Assembly (NCBI RefSeq): GCF_004348665.1
Contig: NZ_SMKM01000018.1
Span: 1 to 48,204, forward strand
Origin: Actinomadura sp. GC306
Lineage (GTDB): Bacteria > Actinomycetota > Actinomycetes > Streptosporangiales > Streptosporangiaceae
Direction of reading: 5' to 3'
DNA length: 48,204 bases
Positions 8,558 through 19,400 of the stretch are shown here, piece by piece (the stretch's first letter is position 1; every line of letters begins with the position of its first letter). A program made the translations under genes and the position numbers. The notes under the pieces are model-generated. The model had not been told where the DNA came from, ran no database searches, and was given only the letters and a program-made list of their open reading frames with translations.

Positions 8558-8696
8558 CTCTTCTAATTTTGGGCGTGCTCAAATAAGCCCTTTTGCGAAC
8601 TCATACCTCCTCAGTTGATGTGGGGGCGCAGATACACTTCCCCCAGCCAACAGCGAGAACGTATCACGACCGAGGTCCGGGTGCTCCCAGTTTGTC

Positions 8697-8728
8697 AGAA
8701 GGGCCCGGGAATCTTCCCGGGCCCTTCT
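8697..8728 (-). terminator. Terminator of the dpdE-dpdD restriction operon
   Basis: A perfect inverted repeat with 15-bp arms (AGAAGGGCCCGGGAA) and a 2-base spacer lies 30 bp beyond the dpdD stop on the minus strand. Confidence 0.8.
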
Positions 8729-8758
8729 GGCAGACTAATTGGGTCGACGATTCGCTTC

Positions 8759-10711
8759 CTAAGGGATGACGCCCCTCATTGCCGCAGCAAGGAGCGATGC
8801 CGAACCGCTTCCATTGGCGCAGAAGACGGCGTTCTTGTTCTTTGCATTCTCCCGTATGAAACCAGTCGCTGCATGCTTAGCACATCGCACTGCGAGGGCG
8901 ATGACGTCAGAGTTCCGCGCCTTTTCCCTCAGAGAAGGACTACCGACCTTCTCGTGCGAGAGGTGAACTCGCATGCCTGGGAACTGTCGCCTCATTTCAT
9001 TCGCGACCCGCTTCAGGACCCCCTCGTCTAGGGAATACAGCAGCACGCTTCGACCTGCGAGATCCGGCTTGATCGGATCTTCGGGGCCGTCAGGCATCTG
9101 CCAGACCAGGCCGAGATCCAGTTCGGTGGAGAGTTGCTGGGCGAAGGCGTGCGTGCTGGCTGGCAATCGGTTCTGGTGTCGACAGAGGGGGGCAAGGATG
9201 GCGAGGGCTAGGGTGAGCCGCGCGTTCTCATCGGGGCACGGCATACGTATAATCAGGTCAACGAGGTCGAGGGCGATGTCTGCTTGTTCTACGGAGCACC
9301 ACCGGTCAACAGGGTCCAGCAACTCTTGGAGCAGTGCCTCGTAGTCGGCCTGGGAAGGCCCGGCCCTCAGGAAAGTGTCGATTAGGGCAGTGAGGGTGAG
9401 CAGGTCCCCTGGCGAGAACCTGTCAGCGAGCAGTGCGTAGTTGATGAACATTCGAGCGGTTTGGGGAATGCTTGCTTGATAGTCGATGGCGTCGAGCAGA
9501 ATTCCAACTCGCATCCATGCTTTTGACCACTCACTGTCATTGAGACTGCCCAGATAACTGGAAAGCTGATCGTCGGCATCCGCTAGCGGTTCCCAGTCAC
9601 GCCATGATTCAGTGTCCCTAACCTTCCTAACTTCTTCCGAGGCCGAAGTGACATCGAAAAGGCCGAGCCAAGCGGAGATGGCCGGGGCAGGAGTGGGCGT
9701 CGGAGAGCCCGGCTGGACAACCGTGGAGGAAGCGAGTGCACGGACTGCTGTTAGCAAGGCTTCAGGCAAGGCCGCTGAAGACGACGTACCGGCTTCAAGA
9801 TCCGCTAGCAGGACCGCGAGGTGTTCGGCATCTCTCCGGCCGAGTGCAGCGGTGAGGAGTACCGCCACAGCCTCGCGGCCATACTGGGCTGCCGCCTCGT
9901 GGACCGGGAGTGGGATCCTGATGTTGGAGAGAGCAGTGACAGCGGCATCGACGTCACCGTCTTCCAACGGTGTCGCGAGGGAGGTGGCGTAAGCAGCGTT
10001 GAGCACTGCTTCCTTGACCGGTCTAGGCGGGTTCTGCGCGAGTACGTAGGGAAGCCGGGGCATGTCGAGAAGTTCGCTGCTGAAGCCGAGGCGATCGAGA
10101 TGCTTGATGCGCAGATGAGCGAGGTTCGTCGCGTCGATTCCACCCCGGTTGACGATCTGTTGGTAGATCGCGTCGGCTGTCGTGCCGCCACCTACTGCCA
10201 AGGCGGCATCGAAGTCAGCGATGAGTCGCCCCAGAGGACGATCTAGGGCCCACGAACGTGTCGGCGCCTTTCTACTTACATCCCGCATCTTCTCCAGAGC
10301 GCCACGCAATTTTACTCGTTTTTCATTGTTATTTGCACTACTTATTCGAAAAACGGTCGCTGTTTCGTTCTCAAGGAACTCAGCGATGGCTCCGTCGAGC
10401 GGATCGGCAAAGTTGAGTTCATAGGGAACCCTGTCCCCAGTGCGCGCGTAACTCTCCCCAGCGAAGGCCGCGATGAGCTCCTGAGCCTGGCGACTGCTTA
10501 TTGACCGTCTGGCGATAACGTACACATACGCGACGTCATCTGACATGTGAGCGCGCGGCAGAACAATCAAGTCATCGTCTGCTCTTGTTTGCTCACGCAA
10601 TGTATTAACAGCCGCAGGGTACTTAGCGATGTCGTTGGGATCGGCAAGGAAGACGTCTAGGAACTTCGTCAGTATTCTAGAATCGTGCTCGTCGACCTGA
10701 GTAGTGGTCAT
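8759..10711 (-). CDS. dpdD: DpdD, dpd restriction-associated protein
   Basis: The 650-aa protein is last in the eight-gene minus-strand operon. I assign it to DpdD from operon context and size. The long middle part is rich in helices (TALSNIRIPLPV, LLADLEAGTSSS). The last 100 residues form a compact alpha/beta unit, GRSVLLYSLDEGVLKR, VHLSHEKVGSPS, SDVIALAVRCAKHAAT and NGSGSASLLAAAMR. It resembles small nucleotide-binding-like domains of the DUF2325 kind, with a terminal GSGSAS helix. In Salmonella, dpdD is implicated in the restriction-like phenotype; the biochemical function is unknown. The start overlaps the dpdK stop by 4 bp (ATGA). Confidence 0.75.
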   Translation of the reverse strand: MTTTQVDEHDSRILTKFLDVFLADPNDIAKYPAAVNTLREQTRADDDLIVLPRAHMSDDVAYVYVIARRSISSRQAQELIAAFAGESYARTGDRVPYELNFADPLDGAIAEFLENETATVFRISSANNNEKRVKLRGALEKMRDVSRKAPTRSWALDRPLGRLIADFDAALAVGGGTTADAIYQQIVNRGGIDATNLAHLRIKHLDRLGFSSELLDMPRLPYVLAQNPPRPVKEAVLNAAYATSLATPLEDGDVDAAVTALSNIRIPLPVHEAAAQYGREAVAVLLTAALGRRDAEHLAVLLADLEAGTSSSAALPEALLTAVRALASSTVVQPGSPTPTPAPAISAWLGLFDVTSASEEVRKVRDTESWRDWEPLADADDQLSSYLGSLNDSEWSKAWMRVGILLDAIDYQASIPQTARMFINYALLADRFSPGDLLTLTALIDTFLRAGPSQADYEALLQELLDPVDRWCSVEQADIALDLVDLIIRMPCPDENARLTLALAILAPLCRHQNRLPASTHAFAQQLSTELDLGLVWQMPDGPEDPIKPDLAGRSVLLYSLDEGVLKRVANEMRRQFPGMRVHLSHEKVGSPSLREKARNSDVIALAVRCAKHAATGFIRENAKNKNAVFCANGSGSASLLAAAMRGVIP

Positions 10712-11241
10712 CGCTTTCCCTCCCAGCGATCTGCGAAGTCCATAAACGCCTTGGCGATCTTAGTCGGATTCGTGGTGTAATTGACGGATTCGTCATTGAC
10801 GCCGAGGCCATTGCGAGTGAAGTTCATGGAACCTTCAATCAGCCACGAGTTGGTACACAAAGTCTTTTCATGGAGCACCTCGGCGTTACTGATGTGCGGC
10901 TCCGGGGTGTTGCCAGCAGCACGGCGGAGTTGATCGGCGAACACTTCGTTCCGAGGTAGGCGCTTCGTCGCCATTTTGACGATCGTGCCACGGCGGTGGA
11001 TTGCTCCCAGAAGATGGGAGAGGCTTACTACAGCCGGAAATTCGTCGCCGAGCAACGCGTCATACGCTCCGAAGCTATTGTCGATGATCGAGACGTCCGT
11101 CACCCATCCGGACACCAGCCACAACATGCGGCCTTCCGACACGGGACGTACCAGTTCGGAGAGCAGTGCGGCCCTTATGACCGGATCCACCGCGATGCCT
11201 GTTGCCTGGCTTGGGCGGATGTTGCGTTCAGCCTCGATCAC
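10708..11241 (-). CDS. dpdK: DpdK, phospholipase D-like protein
   Basis: The 177-aa protein has a single HKD-type motif: VLHEKTLCTNSWLIEGSMNF at about residues 122-141, with His and Lys in H-x-K and the downstream GSMNFT that in PLD-family nucleases follows the active site. An upstream strand pair (MLWLVSGWVTDVSIID) fits the fold. One motif per chain means the active site would form in a dimer, as in Nuc or BfiI. It is the best nuclease candidate in the restriction operon; in Salmonella, dpdK contributes to restriction. It overlaps dpdJ upstream and dpdD downstream by 4 bp each. Confidence 0.84.
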   Translation of the reverse strand: MIEAERNIRPSQATGIAVDPVIRAALLSELVRPVSEGRMLWLVSGWVTDVSIIDNSFGAYDALLGDEFPAVVSLSHLLGAIHRRGTIVKMATKRLPRNEVFADQLRRAAGNTPEPHISNAEVLHEKTLCTNSWLIEGSMNFTRNGLGVNDESVNYTTNPTKIAKAFMDFADRWEGKR

Positions 11242-14200
11242 TGTTCTACCTCTCGAAGCACCACGCGCACCAGAATCCGTCCCCCTGCACGGCTCATTCC
11301 GTCGATCTCACCGTGCAGACGGAGCACATCGCGGTCGACCGCGATCAATGGGACAAGGGTCAGCGCAGTTGCCAATGCTTCTCGCTCCTCGACCGGGCAG
11401 ACCAGATCGACCGCGCCGGCTTCAACCATCCCCTGCTCGTACGGTTCAGCCCAGCCCGGCTGTGTGATGTCGATGCGGGGCAGCCGCTCTTCTAGCGCCG
11501 CATCCGCGAGCAGGCGATCAAGGAAGACGGGTTGTTCTAGCGGGATGAACGGTTGGTAGTACTGAAGGTGGCAACTCCGGGCCTGCGCCCCTCGGGGCCA
11601 CAGCATGCTAAACGCCTGGTCGGCACGGAGTTGACGCTCACCCGTCCGGATGGCTCCGGTGCCCACCGCATAGGCGATCACCCGCGCATCCACCTCAAAC
11701 CCAAGTCGGTCCTCGGTCTCCGTCCACGCGTCCAGCAATCGCAGCGTTTCCTCATCGCTGCCAGGGCCACTGCCTGGCCGGAGCACTCGGGTCAACAAGG
11801 CCGCGACAGCACTGTGCCGCGGAGGGCCGTCGAGTTCGGTCCATACGGCCCTGATCTCCCGTAGTGCAATCTCGGTCTCGGCAATGGATGTGGCATCGCG
11901 GATCGCCTGGACGGCCACCGCGGCGGTGCCGTCAGGTTCTTCATCGACGATATTGCGCAGGAGTCGGGTAACGGCCGCATCGGTGTACTCGTACTCGTTG
12001 GGTTTTAGCGCGGCGACGAGGGTGGACCAGAAGCGCTGTGGCGTGGCGTGGTAGGTGTGTACGAGCCGCTCGACCACGCCCAAGCCCCCGACGGAGGTTT
12101 CACTGAGCCAGATTGTTGCGGGATCGTCCGGGTCCTTGCCAGGAACTACGTCGACGATCAGGTCTGTCTCCTGGGCGTCGGGACACAGCCGCAGCGCTGC
12201 CTCGAGGGCCGCGGCTGCCAAAGTGTCGTGGTAAAACCGCCGCGCAAACTGCTGCGTCTGCGCTGCCACGTCCTCGGCAAAGAGTAGGTTTCCAGCACGG
12301 TTGAGAGCGTCCACCACGGCCTGCTCCTGGCTCAGTTCACGAAGAGCCTTGACCAGACGAGTTTCAGCGAGAGCATCGGTGGTGGTCTCCTCCGAGCGAT
12401 ACAGAACCTGAAGAATCCGCTCTATCTCATCGCGCCAAGATCCGTCGGCCATGCTCGTCCAGATCTCCTCAGGGGTTCGCGACGTTTCCAACCCTTTCAG
12501 AGAGAACGCGGTGAAGTATATGAGACTGAGCCAACCACGCTTGAAGACGTTCGCAAACTCGACGAGAACGGGGTCCTCATCTACAGCACGATAGAAAGCC
12601 TGTGATCGCCACTGAGGTGAGCACAGGTACTCCTGAACCTGTGACAGAGTTAGATCGATCTGCGGCAGTCTAATCTGAATAGCGTCGACCAGCAGTTCGA
12701 AGCCAAGCGCAGCAGGGGCGCCCTGGTAGGTGTATCGCACCCGGCTTCGGAGTTCATTGCCCCCACCACGAGCAACCGTAGCGTCCGCGCCGAACGTCAT
12801 GCGCCGGATGGTGACGGGATTCCCGCCAGCGTGCGTCCGGAAACCGATGTGCACGTCCTTCAGCCAGGATGAAGAGGCCGCGGCTTCGAGGTTATTACCC
12901 GGCGCGTTCGTGGACTCCACGATGTCGGTGGCCCACAGAGGCGTGCCTTGGGAACGGTCCTCGATCTCCTTGTCTGGCTCCTTCAGCTTAATACGGTGCG
13001 GCCTCAGCACAGTGAGCATTTCCCGAGGGCCGTTGTATCCGCGCCACTCGCCCTCCACCCGGAAGCCGACGAGGACATTCGAATCGAGTTCCAGTTCGGT
13101 GCTGGAGTCCAGTGGCACTGGGAGCCACGTCCGATGACGGTCGTCACCGTAACCGAACCGCATACTGACCCGCCCCGGTACAGCCTCACGCAGTGCCTGA
13201 GCGACCGGCATCCGCTCCTCCTCAGGCTTGCCGACGTCAAAGGGCAGTTGAAACTCGACTTCGGGAAGATTGAGGGGAGCGAACAACGACTTGGTCACGA
13301 ACTCGGGCAGCAGACTGTATGGCGCGGCCCCCGGATCGGGACGCACCGGGCCCCAGTGTGTCTCCAGCCGGCGCAGGGCAGTGGGAATCACGGCCAGCAT
13401 GAGTGACCGAGGCTGCTCCCACATGAGGGCCTGCGCCTCATCGGCACTGATCTTCAGAGAGTCCTGCAGGTAACGGGCGAGGCTGTCCTGGCGCGGGCTG
13501 TTCTCTGGGTCCTCACACAGCAGGCCATTAAGTTCCTGTGCGACAGTGACGTGGGCAGGCTTCTCGAGGGGGCTGGCGGGAGCAGTCAGAAGTTTCCGGA
13601 CGTTGAGGTCCTTACCGAGCAAAGGCCTGAGTCTCTGCTGCAGCCAGTCCAGAAGGACCTGCGCCGCTTGTACTTTGAGGACGTATCGGTTGCGGATCGG
13701 CAAGCTGCTGGCTGTGACCTGCGGAGCGAACAAAGTCTCATATGCCTGATAGGTCAGGCGGTCACGCCCGTAGTCGGACAAGGCGACTACGGTTAGCGGC
13801 CTCGTCCTGCGCTGTCGCCCAGCGCGACCACGCCGCTGGATGAACGATGACGCGTCATGGGGCGTCTTATGCTGCATGACCAAGCCAACACGTGGGTCGT
13901 TGAAGCCGACTTCCAGCGAGGCAGTTGCCACAATGAGCCGTGCCTCAAGGCTCACGCCGGCGTCCTGAGACGAGGTGCGTCCGATCTTCAGTCCACCCAA
14001 GGTCAGGCCAGGGTCGAGAAGGTGGCCAATCCGCTCGACAAAGTCCCAGGACTGCCCGTCCTGGTAACGCTCGGCACGGTGGTCGGCAGCCGGTGAACGC
14101 AGCCCCGCGAGCACCTTGCGACGGTACCTCGGGCCCGTGCCCTGTCCCTCTGCGCTGCGGAGATTGCGGTAATACCGGTTGGTGACATCGAGATCGTCGG

Positions 14201-15722
14201 TGAAGAGGAAGCCGGTGGAGCCGTAGAGACCCTCCTTTCCTCGGGGATCAAGAAGTCGGCCAAAGAGCATGGCGGCCTGGATCGAGGTAGAGAGCAGACT
14301 TGCGCCTGAGAGCGGGTCGCCGCGCAGAGCTAGAGCGTATTCGCGGCCCTCCTCCTCCATGTCCGCAAAGTCGGGCTCAATGTATGTCACGTCGGCTTCG
14401 GCGAGTCCTGTCAGTTGAGCGAAGAACCGATGTGCTTCCCGCAGCGTCGCGCTCAGACCGACGAACGTGACCGGCTTACGAAGCGCGTTTCGCCAACGTC
14501 GCAGGACAAGCGCGACCTGAGCGCCGTGCACGCCTGTGTAGGTGTGGACCTCGTCTAGCAGAACTACGCGCGGCGTCCGCCCTCCCGACCAGCCGAGCAG
14601 TTTGCCCAACTTCGGATCGGTGCTACTACGGTTCAACATCTCGGTAGTGGTGAACAGCAGGTCCGGCGGCCTGGCGGTAAGCGAGTTGCGCGTCAGCGCA
14701 AGTTGTTCGCCGCTGATCTCGTTACCGCACTCCACACAGAGAAGGTGCTCGACCTTTACAGCGTGCCTCTCAGCAGGCCAGATCAGGAGGCCCATCGTGC
14801 AACTGGGGCACGTGAGGTAGGGGCAGACAAAGCCGTCTGGCCGGCGCTTCCAAGCGCGTGCGGCGGAGGAGTTGCCGTTAAGTGCGTCAGCTGACCGGAT
14901 TACGTCGCTATAGAGCACACCGATCCGCAGCGGTCGCCGCTGCTGCCTCCTTGGCGTCTGTTCGATACGCTCAACGTTGGCCACCGCCTCGCGCAGTTGG
15001 TCTCGCAAGAGTTCCTTACGTGGATAAAGCGCCAGTGTATGGACATAGGAGGCGGTTGAGTGAGCGGTGGCACCGATGTCAGTCAACGTGGGCAGGTAAA
15101 AGGCAAGCGTTTTACCGCTGCCAGTGCCGGCTCCGACGATTACGCCGGACGACCTCTTGATAGAGAATGCGCTGTAGATATTCTTGGTCGCCTCCACCTG
15201 AAAACGGGAGAGGTTCCACCCACTCATCAAGGCAGTGGCGACTTTTTCTTGGATCGGCCCCCATCCGTTAAGCGCACTGAACTCCATGAGTGCGGCCGCA
15301 GGAGAAATGTTCCGTTTAGGGTACCGACGTTTGGCTACGTGCAGTCGGTAATCGGCGACCAGCCTCGCACCTCGCTGCCACCACCCGGGATCGGGGTACT
15401 GTGGGTTCTTCCCCTGCTGGAAGGGGAACAGTTGCCGCAGTTCGCTTGTCAGACGCATGCCTTCAGCAAAGCGTGTGCGATATCTCGGAGGTGAAGTGAA
15501 GGGCACCTGGTGAAGTAGGCGCAGCCCCAGGAGCCAGTCCACGACCTGGCGAGCAGTTGCAGTAGGTGCATCCGGATGTCTTGCCAAAGACTCCTCGACC
15601 GTGTCGAGGACTTCCTCCTCGGAGAGAGCGCCGTTCGTCGCCCCCCACGACAGCACCGGGAACTCGAGATCTTCGAGTCGGTCGAGCAGATGACTGGCGA
15701 ACCGCCATTCCATGTCTGTCAC
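11238..15722 (-). CDS. dpdJ: DpdJ, large superfamily 2 helicase
   Basis: The 1494-aa protein has a helicase core after a 160-residue N-terminal region: Walker A GAGTGSGKT at 197-205, motif II DEVH at 390-393 (VVLLDEVHTYTG), motif III SAT at 424-426 (VGLSATL), and motif VI FIQRRGRAGRQRR. A Cys cluster inside domain 1 (C300, C305, C308, then C329 and C332) probably binds zinc. The 800-residue C-terminal half is unassigned but resembles the long extensions of DUF1998-type helicases. It would translocate on or unwind DNA in the restriction reaction. The ATG overlaps the dpdI stop by 4 bp. Confidence 0.86.
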   Translation of the reverse strand: MTDMEWRFASHLLDRLEDLEFPVLSWGATNGALSEEEVLDTVEESLARHPDAPTATARQVVDWLLGLRLLHQVPFTSPPRYRTRFAEGMRLTSELRQLFPFQQGKNPQYPDPGWWQRGARLVADYRLHVAKRRYPKRNISPAAALMEFSALNGWGPIQEKVATALMSGWNLSRFQVEATKNIYSAFSIKRSSGVIVGAGTGSGKTLAFYLPTLTDIGATAHSTASYVHTLALYPRKELLRDQLREAVANVERIEQTPRRQQRRPLRIGVLYSDVIRSADALNGNSSAARAWKRRPDGFVCPYLTCPSCTMGLLIWPAERHAVKVEHLLCVECGNEISGEQLALTRNSLTARPPDLLFTTTEMLNRSSTDPKLGKLLGWSGGRTPRVVLLDEVHTYTGVHGAQVALVLRRWRNALRKPVTFVGLSATLREAHRFFAQLTGLAEADVTYIEPDFADMEEEGREYALALRGDPLSGASLLSTSIQAAMLFGRLLDPRGKEGLYGSTGFLFTDDLDVTNRYYRNLRSAEGQGTGPRYRRKVLAGLRSPAADHRAERYQDGQSWDFVERIGHLLDPGLTLGGLKIGRTSSQDAGVSLEARLIVATASLEVGFNDPRVGLVMQHKTPHDASSFIQRRGRAGRQRRTRPLTVVALSDYGRDRLTYQAYETLFAPQVTASSLPIRNRYVLKVQAAQVLLDWLQQRLRPLLGKDLNVRKLLTAPASPLEKPAHVTVAQELNGLLCEDPENSPRQDSLARYLQDSLKISADEAQALMWEQPRSLMLAVIPTALRRLETHWGPVRPDPGAAPYSLLPEFVTKSLFAPLNLPEVEFQLPFDVGKPEEERMPVAQALREAVPGRVSMRFGYGDDRHRTWLPVPLDSSTELELDSNVLVGFRVEGEWRGYNGPREMLTVLRPHRIKLKEPDKEIEDRSQGTPLWATDIVESTNAPGNNLEAAASSSWLKDVHIGFRTHAGGNPVTIRRMTFGADATVARGGGNELRSRVRYTYQGAPAALGFELLVDAIQIRLPQIDLTLSQVQEYLCSPQWRSQAFYRAVDEDPVLVEFANVFKRGWLSLIYFTAFSLKGLETSRTPEEIWTSMADGSWRDEIERILQVLYRSEETTTDALAETRLVKALRELSQEQAVVDALNRAGNLLFAEDVAAQTQQFARRFYHDTLAAAALEAALRLCPDAQETDLIVDVVPGKDPDDPATIWLSETSVGGLGVVERLVHTYHATPQRFWSTLVAALKPNEYEYTDAAVTRLLRNIVDEEPDGTAAVAVQAIRDATSIAETEIALREIRAVWTELDGPPRHSAVAALLTRVLRPGSGPGSDEETLRLLDAWTETEDRLGFEVDARVIAYAVGTGAIRTGERQLRADQAFSMLWPRGAQARSCHLQYYQPFIPLEQPVFLDRLLADAALEERLPRIDITQPGWAEPYEQGMVEAGAVDLVCPVEEREALATALTLVPLIAVDRDVLRLHGEIDGMSRAGGRILVRVVLREVEQ

Positions 15723-16402
15723 GACAACTTCCTCTTCAACTCGATTTGCCGGTCCATCGCGTGTGACCGGAGCAGAGCGATCTCATCGTCGTCGACGTCT
15801 GCGAGAGTGACGCCTCCATCGTTCAGCCTGTTCAGCAGCGCGAGAAGTTCAGCAGGAACGACCGGAGCCTGCTGAAGTTCCTCGGAAAGCAGCGCGTGTT
15901 GATTAATGAATTCGGTGATCTGAGGGATATCCACTGACAAAGAAGTTGCCGTCACTTTGAGTGACTTCAGAAGCATTCTTGCTTGCTCTTGTTGCTTTTG
16001 GCCGAGCATAGCTATACGGCTAAGGTCGAGTTCAGCGAGTTGCTCCTCCGCCCAGGCCTTCCACTCGGTCTGAATTGCCCCGGCCAACGCGTTCGCGGTG
16101 CTCTGGAGACGGCGTTCGGCGTGACCGAATGCCTGGTTCGACGGAAAGCCGCGTTCCGCATGCTTGGCCAACTCCTTGTATCCCTGGCCGAGCATCGAAA
16201 GATCGATTCTGGCTTCCGTTCGCACGATGAGGAAATGCGCGATCCTCGCCAACATCTGCAACTTACCGATCGCCAGGCTGAGCGAGTGAACACGGTTCTG
16301 TACACGCTCCGCTTCGTGCGCTCCTGCCTGGCTCAAGTAGATGCGGTTGGCTTCGAGTTGGAGACGGGTCGCTTTGTTAAGAACGGAAGTAATGTCAGAC
16401 AT
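15719..16402 (-). CDS. dpdI: DpdI, helical accessory protein of the dpd system
   Basis: The 227-aa, almost wholly helical protein shows coiled-coil-like stretches (AERVQNRVHSLSLAIGKLQM, QKQQEQARMLLKSLK). No catalytic motif is visible. I start it at ATG 16402, where AGGGG lies six bases upstream; a frame-consistent start at 16420 is possible but lacks this. The ATG lies inside the last codons of dpdH (8-bp overlap ATGTCTGA), and its stop overlaps dpdJ. The name follows the position between dpdH and dpdJ and the size; in Salmonella, dpdI is reported to affect the restriction-like phenotype. Confidence 0.75.
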   Translation of the reverse strand: MSDITSVLNKATRLQLEANRIYLSQAGAHEAERVQNRVHSLSLAIGKLQMLARIAHFLIVRTEARIDLSMLGQGYKELAKHAERGFPSNQAFGHAERRLQSTANALAGAIQTEWKAWAEEQLAELDLSRIAMLGQKQQEQARMLLKSLKVTATSLSVDIPQITEFINQHALLSEELQQAPVVPAELLALLNRLNDGGVTLADVDDDEIALLRSHAMDRQIELKRKLS

Positions 16403-19400
16403 TGTTCCCCTGCGTTTCAATCAGCGAAGCCCAGTCGTTCAGCACGTTCGTCATGGCTGTGACCGCGGCGTCACCGGAGGTGTCGCTGCGGCCAGCAGCG
16501 AACGCAAGTGCCGAAGTAAGCCACTGGTCCGCGTGCCTCAGGAACTCGCTGATCGTCATGAGCGCGGCGCCCCGGTCGGGAGCCACCGCCAGCAGCACGG
16601 TGTCCAGTGCACGTGGATCATCCTCGGAGGTGGCCGCCTTGATATCCTTTTCAAGAGCCGTCACGGCCCTCCAGTCGGCGGCCTCCGCCGAAGCGAGCAG
16701 TGCTCGCAACTGATCGTGTTGTCCTGGTCCGAGGCCGACCTTCTCCGCCTCGGTCAATGCCGAACGGACCTGCCTCACGACTTCTGGCCCGCTTTCGTCT
16801 TGCGCGAAGGTCTTCCGTATTTCGCCTATTCGGAGCGCGAGCGCATCGAACTGCTCCATGACGTAGGAATTCCAGCGCCCAAACCCGGCGACCGCAGGCC
16901 TCACCCAGGAGGGGATCTTCTCCGGGGTCTCCCATGTCCAACTCCGCTGCGCATCTCGCAGAAGCGGAAGTGCGCGAGCAGCATCGATCATCTGCACCGC
17001 ACCGGTTCCCTGGGCCAAGCCGAGTGCTGTGCGCAGACGCTCGACGAGCGGGCGACGCCTTCCCAGATGTGTTTCGAGAAGACTGCGCCAACCGTCGATC
17101 CGGAACGCGATGTCACCGCGCCGCCAGGTGCCGCCGTCGTCCAGGGCCACCGCGAGGAGTTCCTCATCACTCATCTTCGGTGCGGCCCTACCCGCCAACG
17201 CTGCACCGATGAGTGAGGCGCGCAACCCGATCGTCAACTCCTCATCGGAGATCTCCATGTGCCGCACGATGGCTTCGGAGAGCTCGCTCTGCGAGTCGTC
17301 GGCGATTTTGGCCAGGCGGCGGAGGTGCTCTCCACGCGCTTCGGGGCTGTCTTCCTTTGCCAAATAGAGGCTTTGGAAGAACTGGCTGTTCACTGGATTG
17401 CGCTTGAACTTGATCGGAGCACGGTCCGTACCGGGAAGGCGCTGAACGCTGCCTTCGATGGAGACCACCGTGGCCTGGTTCGACCACGCGTTTCCCAGTG
17501 CACTGCGCGGAAGTTCCCGCATCAACGGCGCCGACCAATCGTAACGCCGGAACACGGTGTCCGCGACGATGCTTCGGATCACGCCCGCTATGTCCTGCGG
17601 AAGCACTTCCTGGCGCTGAGTCCAGTCTTCGAGGGCCTGGATCCTTCGCTGCTGAGAGGGAGACAGGCCTCCGGGTTTCGGGGGCTGAACTACTTTTTCG
17701 GGAAGTGGCTTGGTAACAGGCGGCCGCGTGCCGGCGTTAGAGAGAGGCGGGAGGCTGAACGCCTTCAGTACAGCATCGTCGATCTGTCTGGGATCACTGG
17801 GCGCATCCCCCCAAAACTCGAGCAGGATCTTGCGTCGATCAGGATTGGCCTTGTCGACGTTATCGATCTCTCCTTCCAGCGCGCTGGACAGCGGTGAGTC
17901 GATGGATGCGGTACGGAACCTCTCCTTGACGCGTCTGCTGGGGAACTCGCCCTCGTTAATTTCACGGGCGTGATCGATAAGCATGGGACGGATGACATTG
18001 CTCAGAACCGCTCGAGGGATGAAAGCCCATGGTTTGTCGCTTGGAGCAACCGAGTGGACCATGCGCTTGAGCGCCGATTCGTTGAAGGGGTAAAGGCCGT
18101 AGCCTTCCTCAGTGCTGCCGAAGGCTTCGTGGCACGTCTTCTGGTACGGACACGTTGCGCACTTGTTGGGTACGGTGTCCAGACCGGCTTGCTCTAGTTT
18201 CTGGCGACCCACTCGAGCGGCGTTGAGGTAGCGACCGACGAATGAAGTGATTTGACCGCCACCGTCATCCTCCTCACTGAAGACCCGGTCCAGGTCATAG
18301 ATATGTCCCCCGGTCGCCGCGGCGACGCGAGTCAGCACCGTTTCCGGCAGTTCACGGAAGTAACCGGTGGTGATCGCCATAAGCGTTCGCATCGGTGCGT
18401 ACCGCTGCTTGCCCTCGCGGGTCGCAGCTTCCGTGAGCGCCTCCAGCAATTCGCGCTGCACACCCTGGACGAGGGCGAAGTCCTCGACCAGCAGGACGAT
18501 CTCTTTCCGTTTCCGCGCATACGCTTCACGGACCTGAAGCATCGCTTCGAAGAGACGGCCGCCTCCAAGGTTGGCCACGCTCCCAACCGCAGTATCTATA
18601 TGCAGGTTGATCAGGTCGACCGCCGCACTCTGCAGGTCAGACGACGACATTATTTTGCCTAGAAGATTTGCTGGGACCCGGGCGGCCTCTCTGATGTCAC
18701 TGACGCCCAATGGGAGGTCTTCGATATCGAACCCAGGAGCCCTTTCGGGACCAATAGCCCCACGATTGCTGAGGAGTTGTGACGCCAGTGTCGAGATGAA
18801 GCCGCCCTCTGCAAGTATGTAGCCCTGAATATGAGGGTCTTGCAGAATCGTCGCAAGGCCCTTGGGGCCTGCGAGGATGCGTGCCGCTCCCTGCATGTCC
18901 TTCGGGGACGTGGCGGCAAGAGCTTCGTTGAGGGCATTGACTAGTCTGCGCGCAAGGGCAATCTCGTCCAGTCCGCTACTAAAGCTGTTGATATCCGCAC
19001 GTAGCCTGTCCAGCGAGTCGTCCTGAACACCGCTCAGCAACTCCTCAATGACAGCCTTAAGACTAGTCCGCGACTTCTCCAGGTAGATGACCTGATACTT
19101 ATTAGTGTCGCTGATGTTCTCTCGGACCCACCGGACCAGGTGTGATTTTCCGGAGCCGGAGTCACCGACGATCGGCATGAGCAGGGTGCCGGTGTCCGCC
19201 TTCCGCGTCAGAAAATCCTTGAGGACGTCCTCTTCGCTGACCTCGATATCCTCTCGAATCAGTTCGCGCCCCCGTACGGCAGCCTGCCGGATGCGGAGCG
19301 GCGCGTGTGTCGCGAGGAATACGGCAGGAGACGGGTTGATTGCTTCGGTGTTAACAGTTGCGGAGGCGATCTCTGGAATCCAACACAATGTGTTGTGCAG

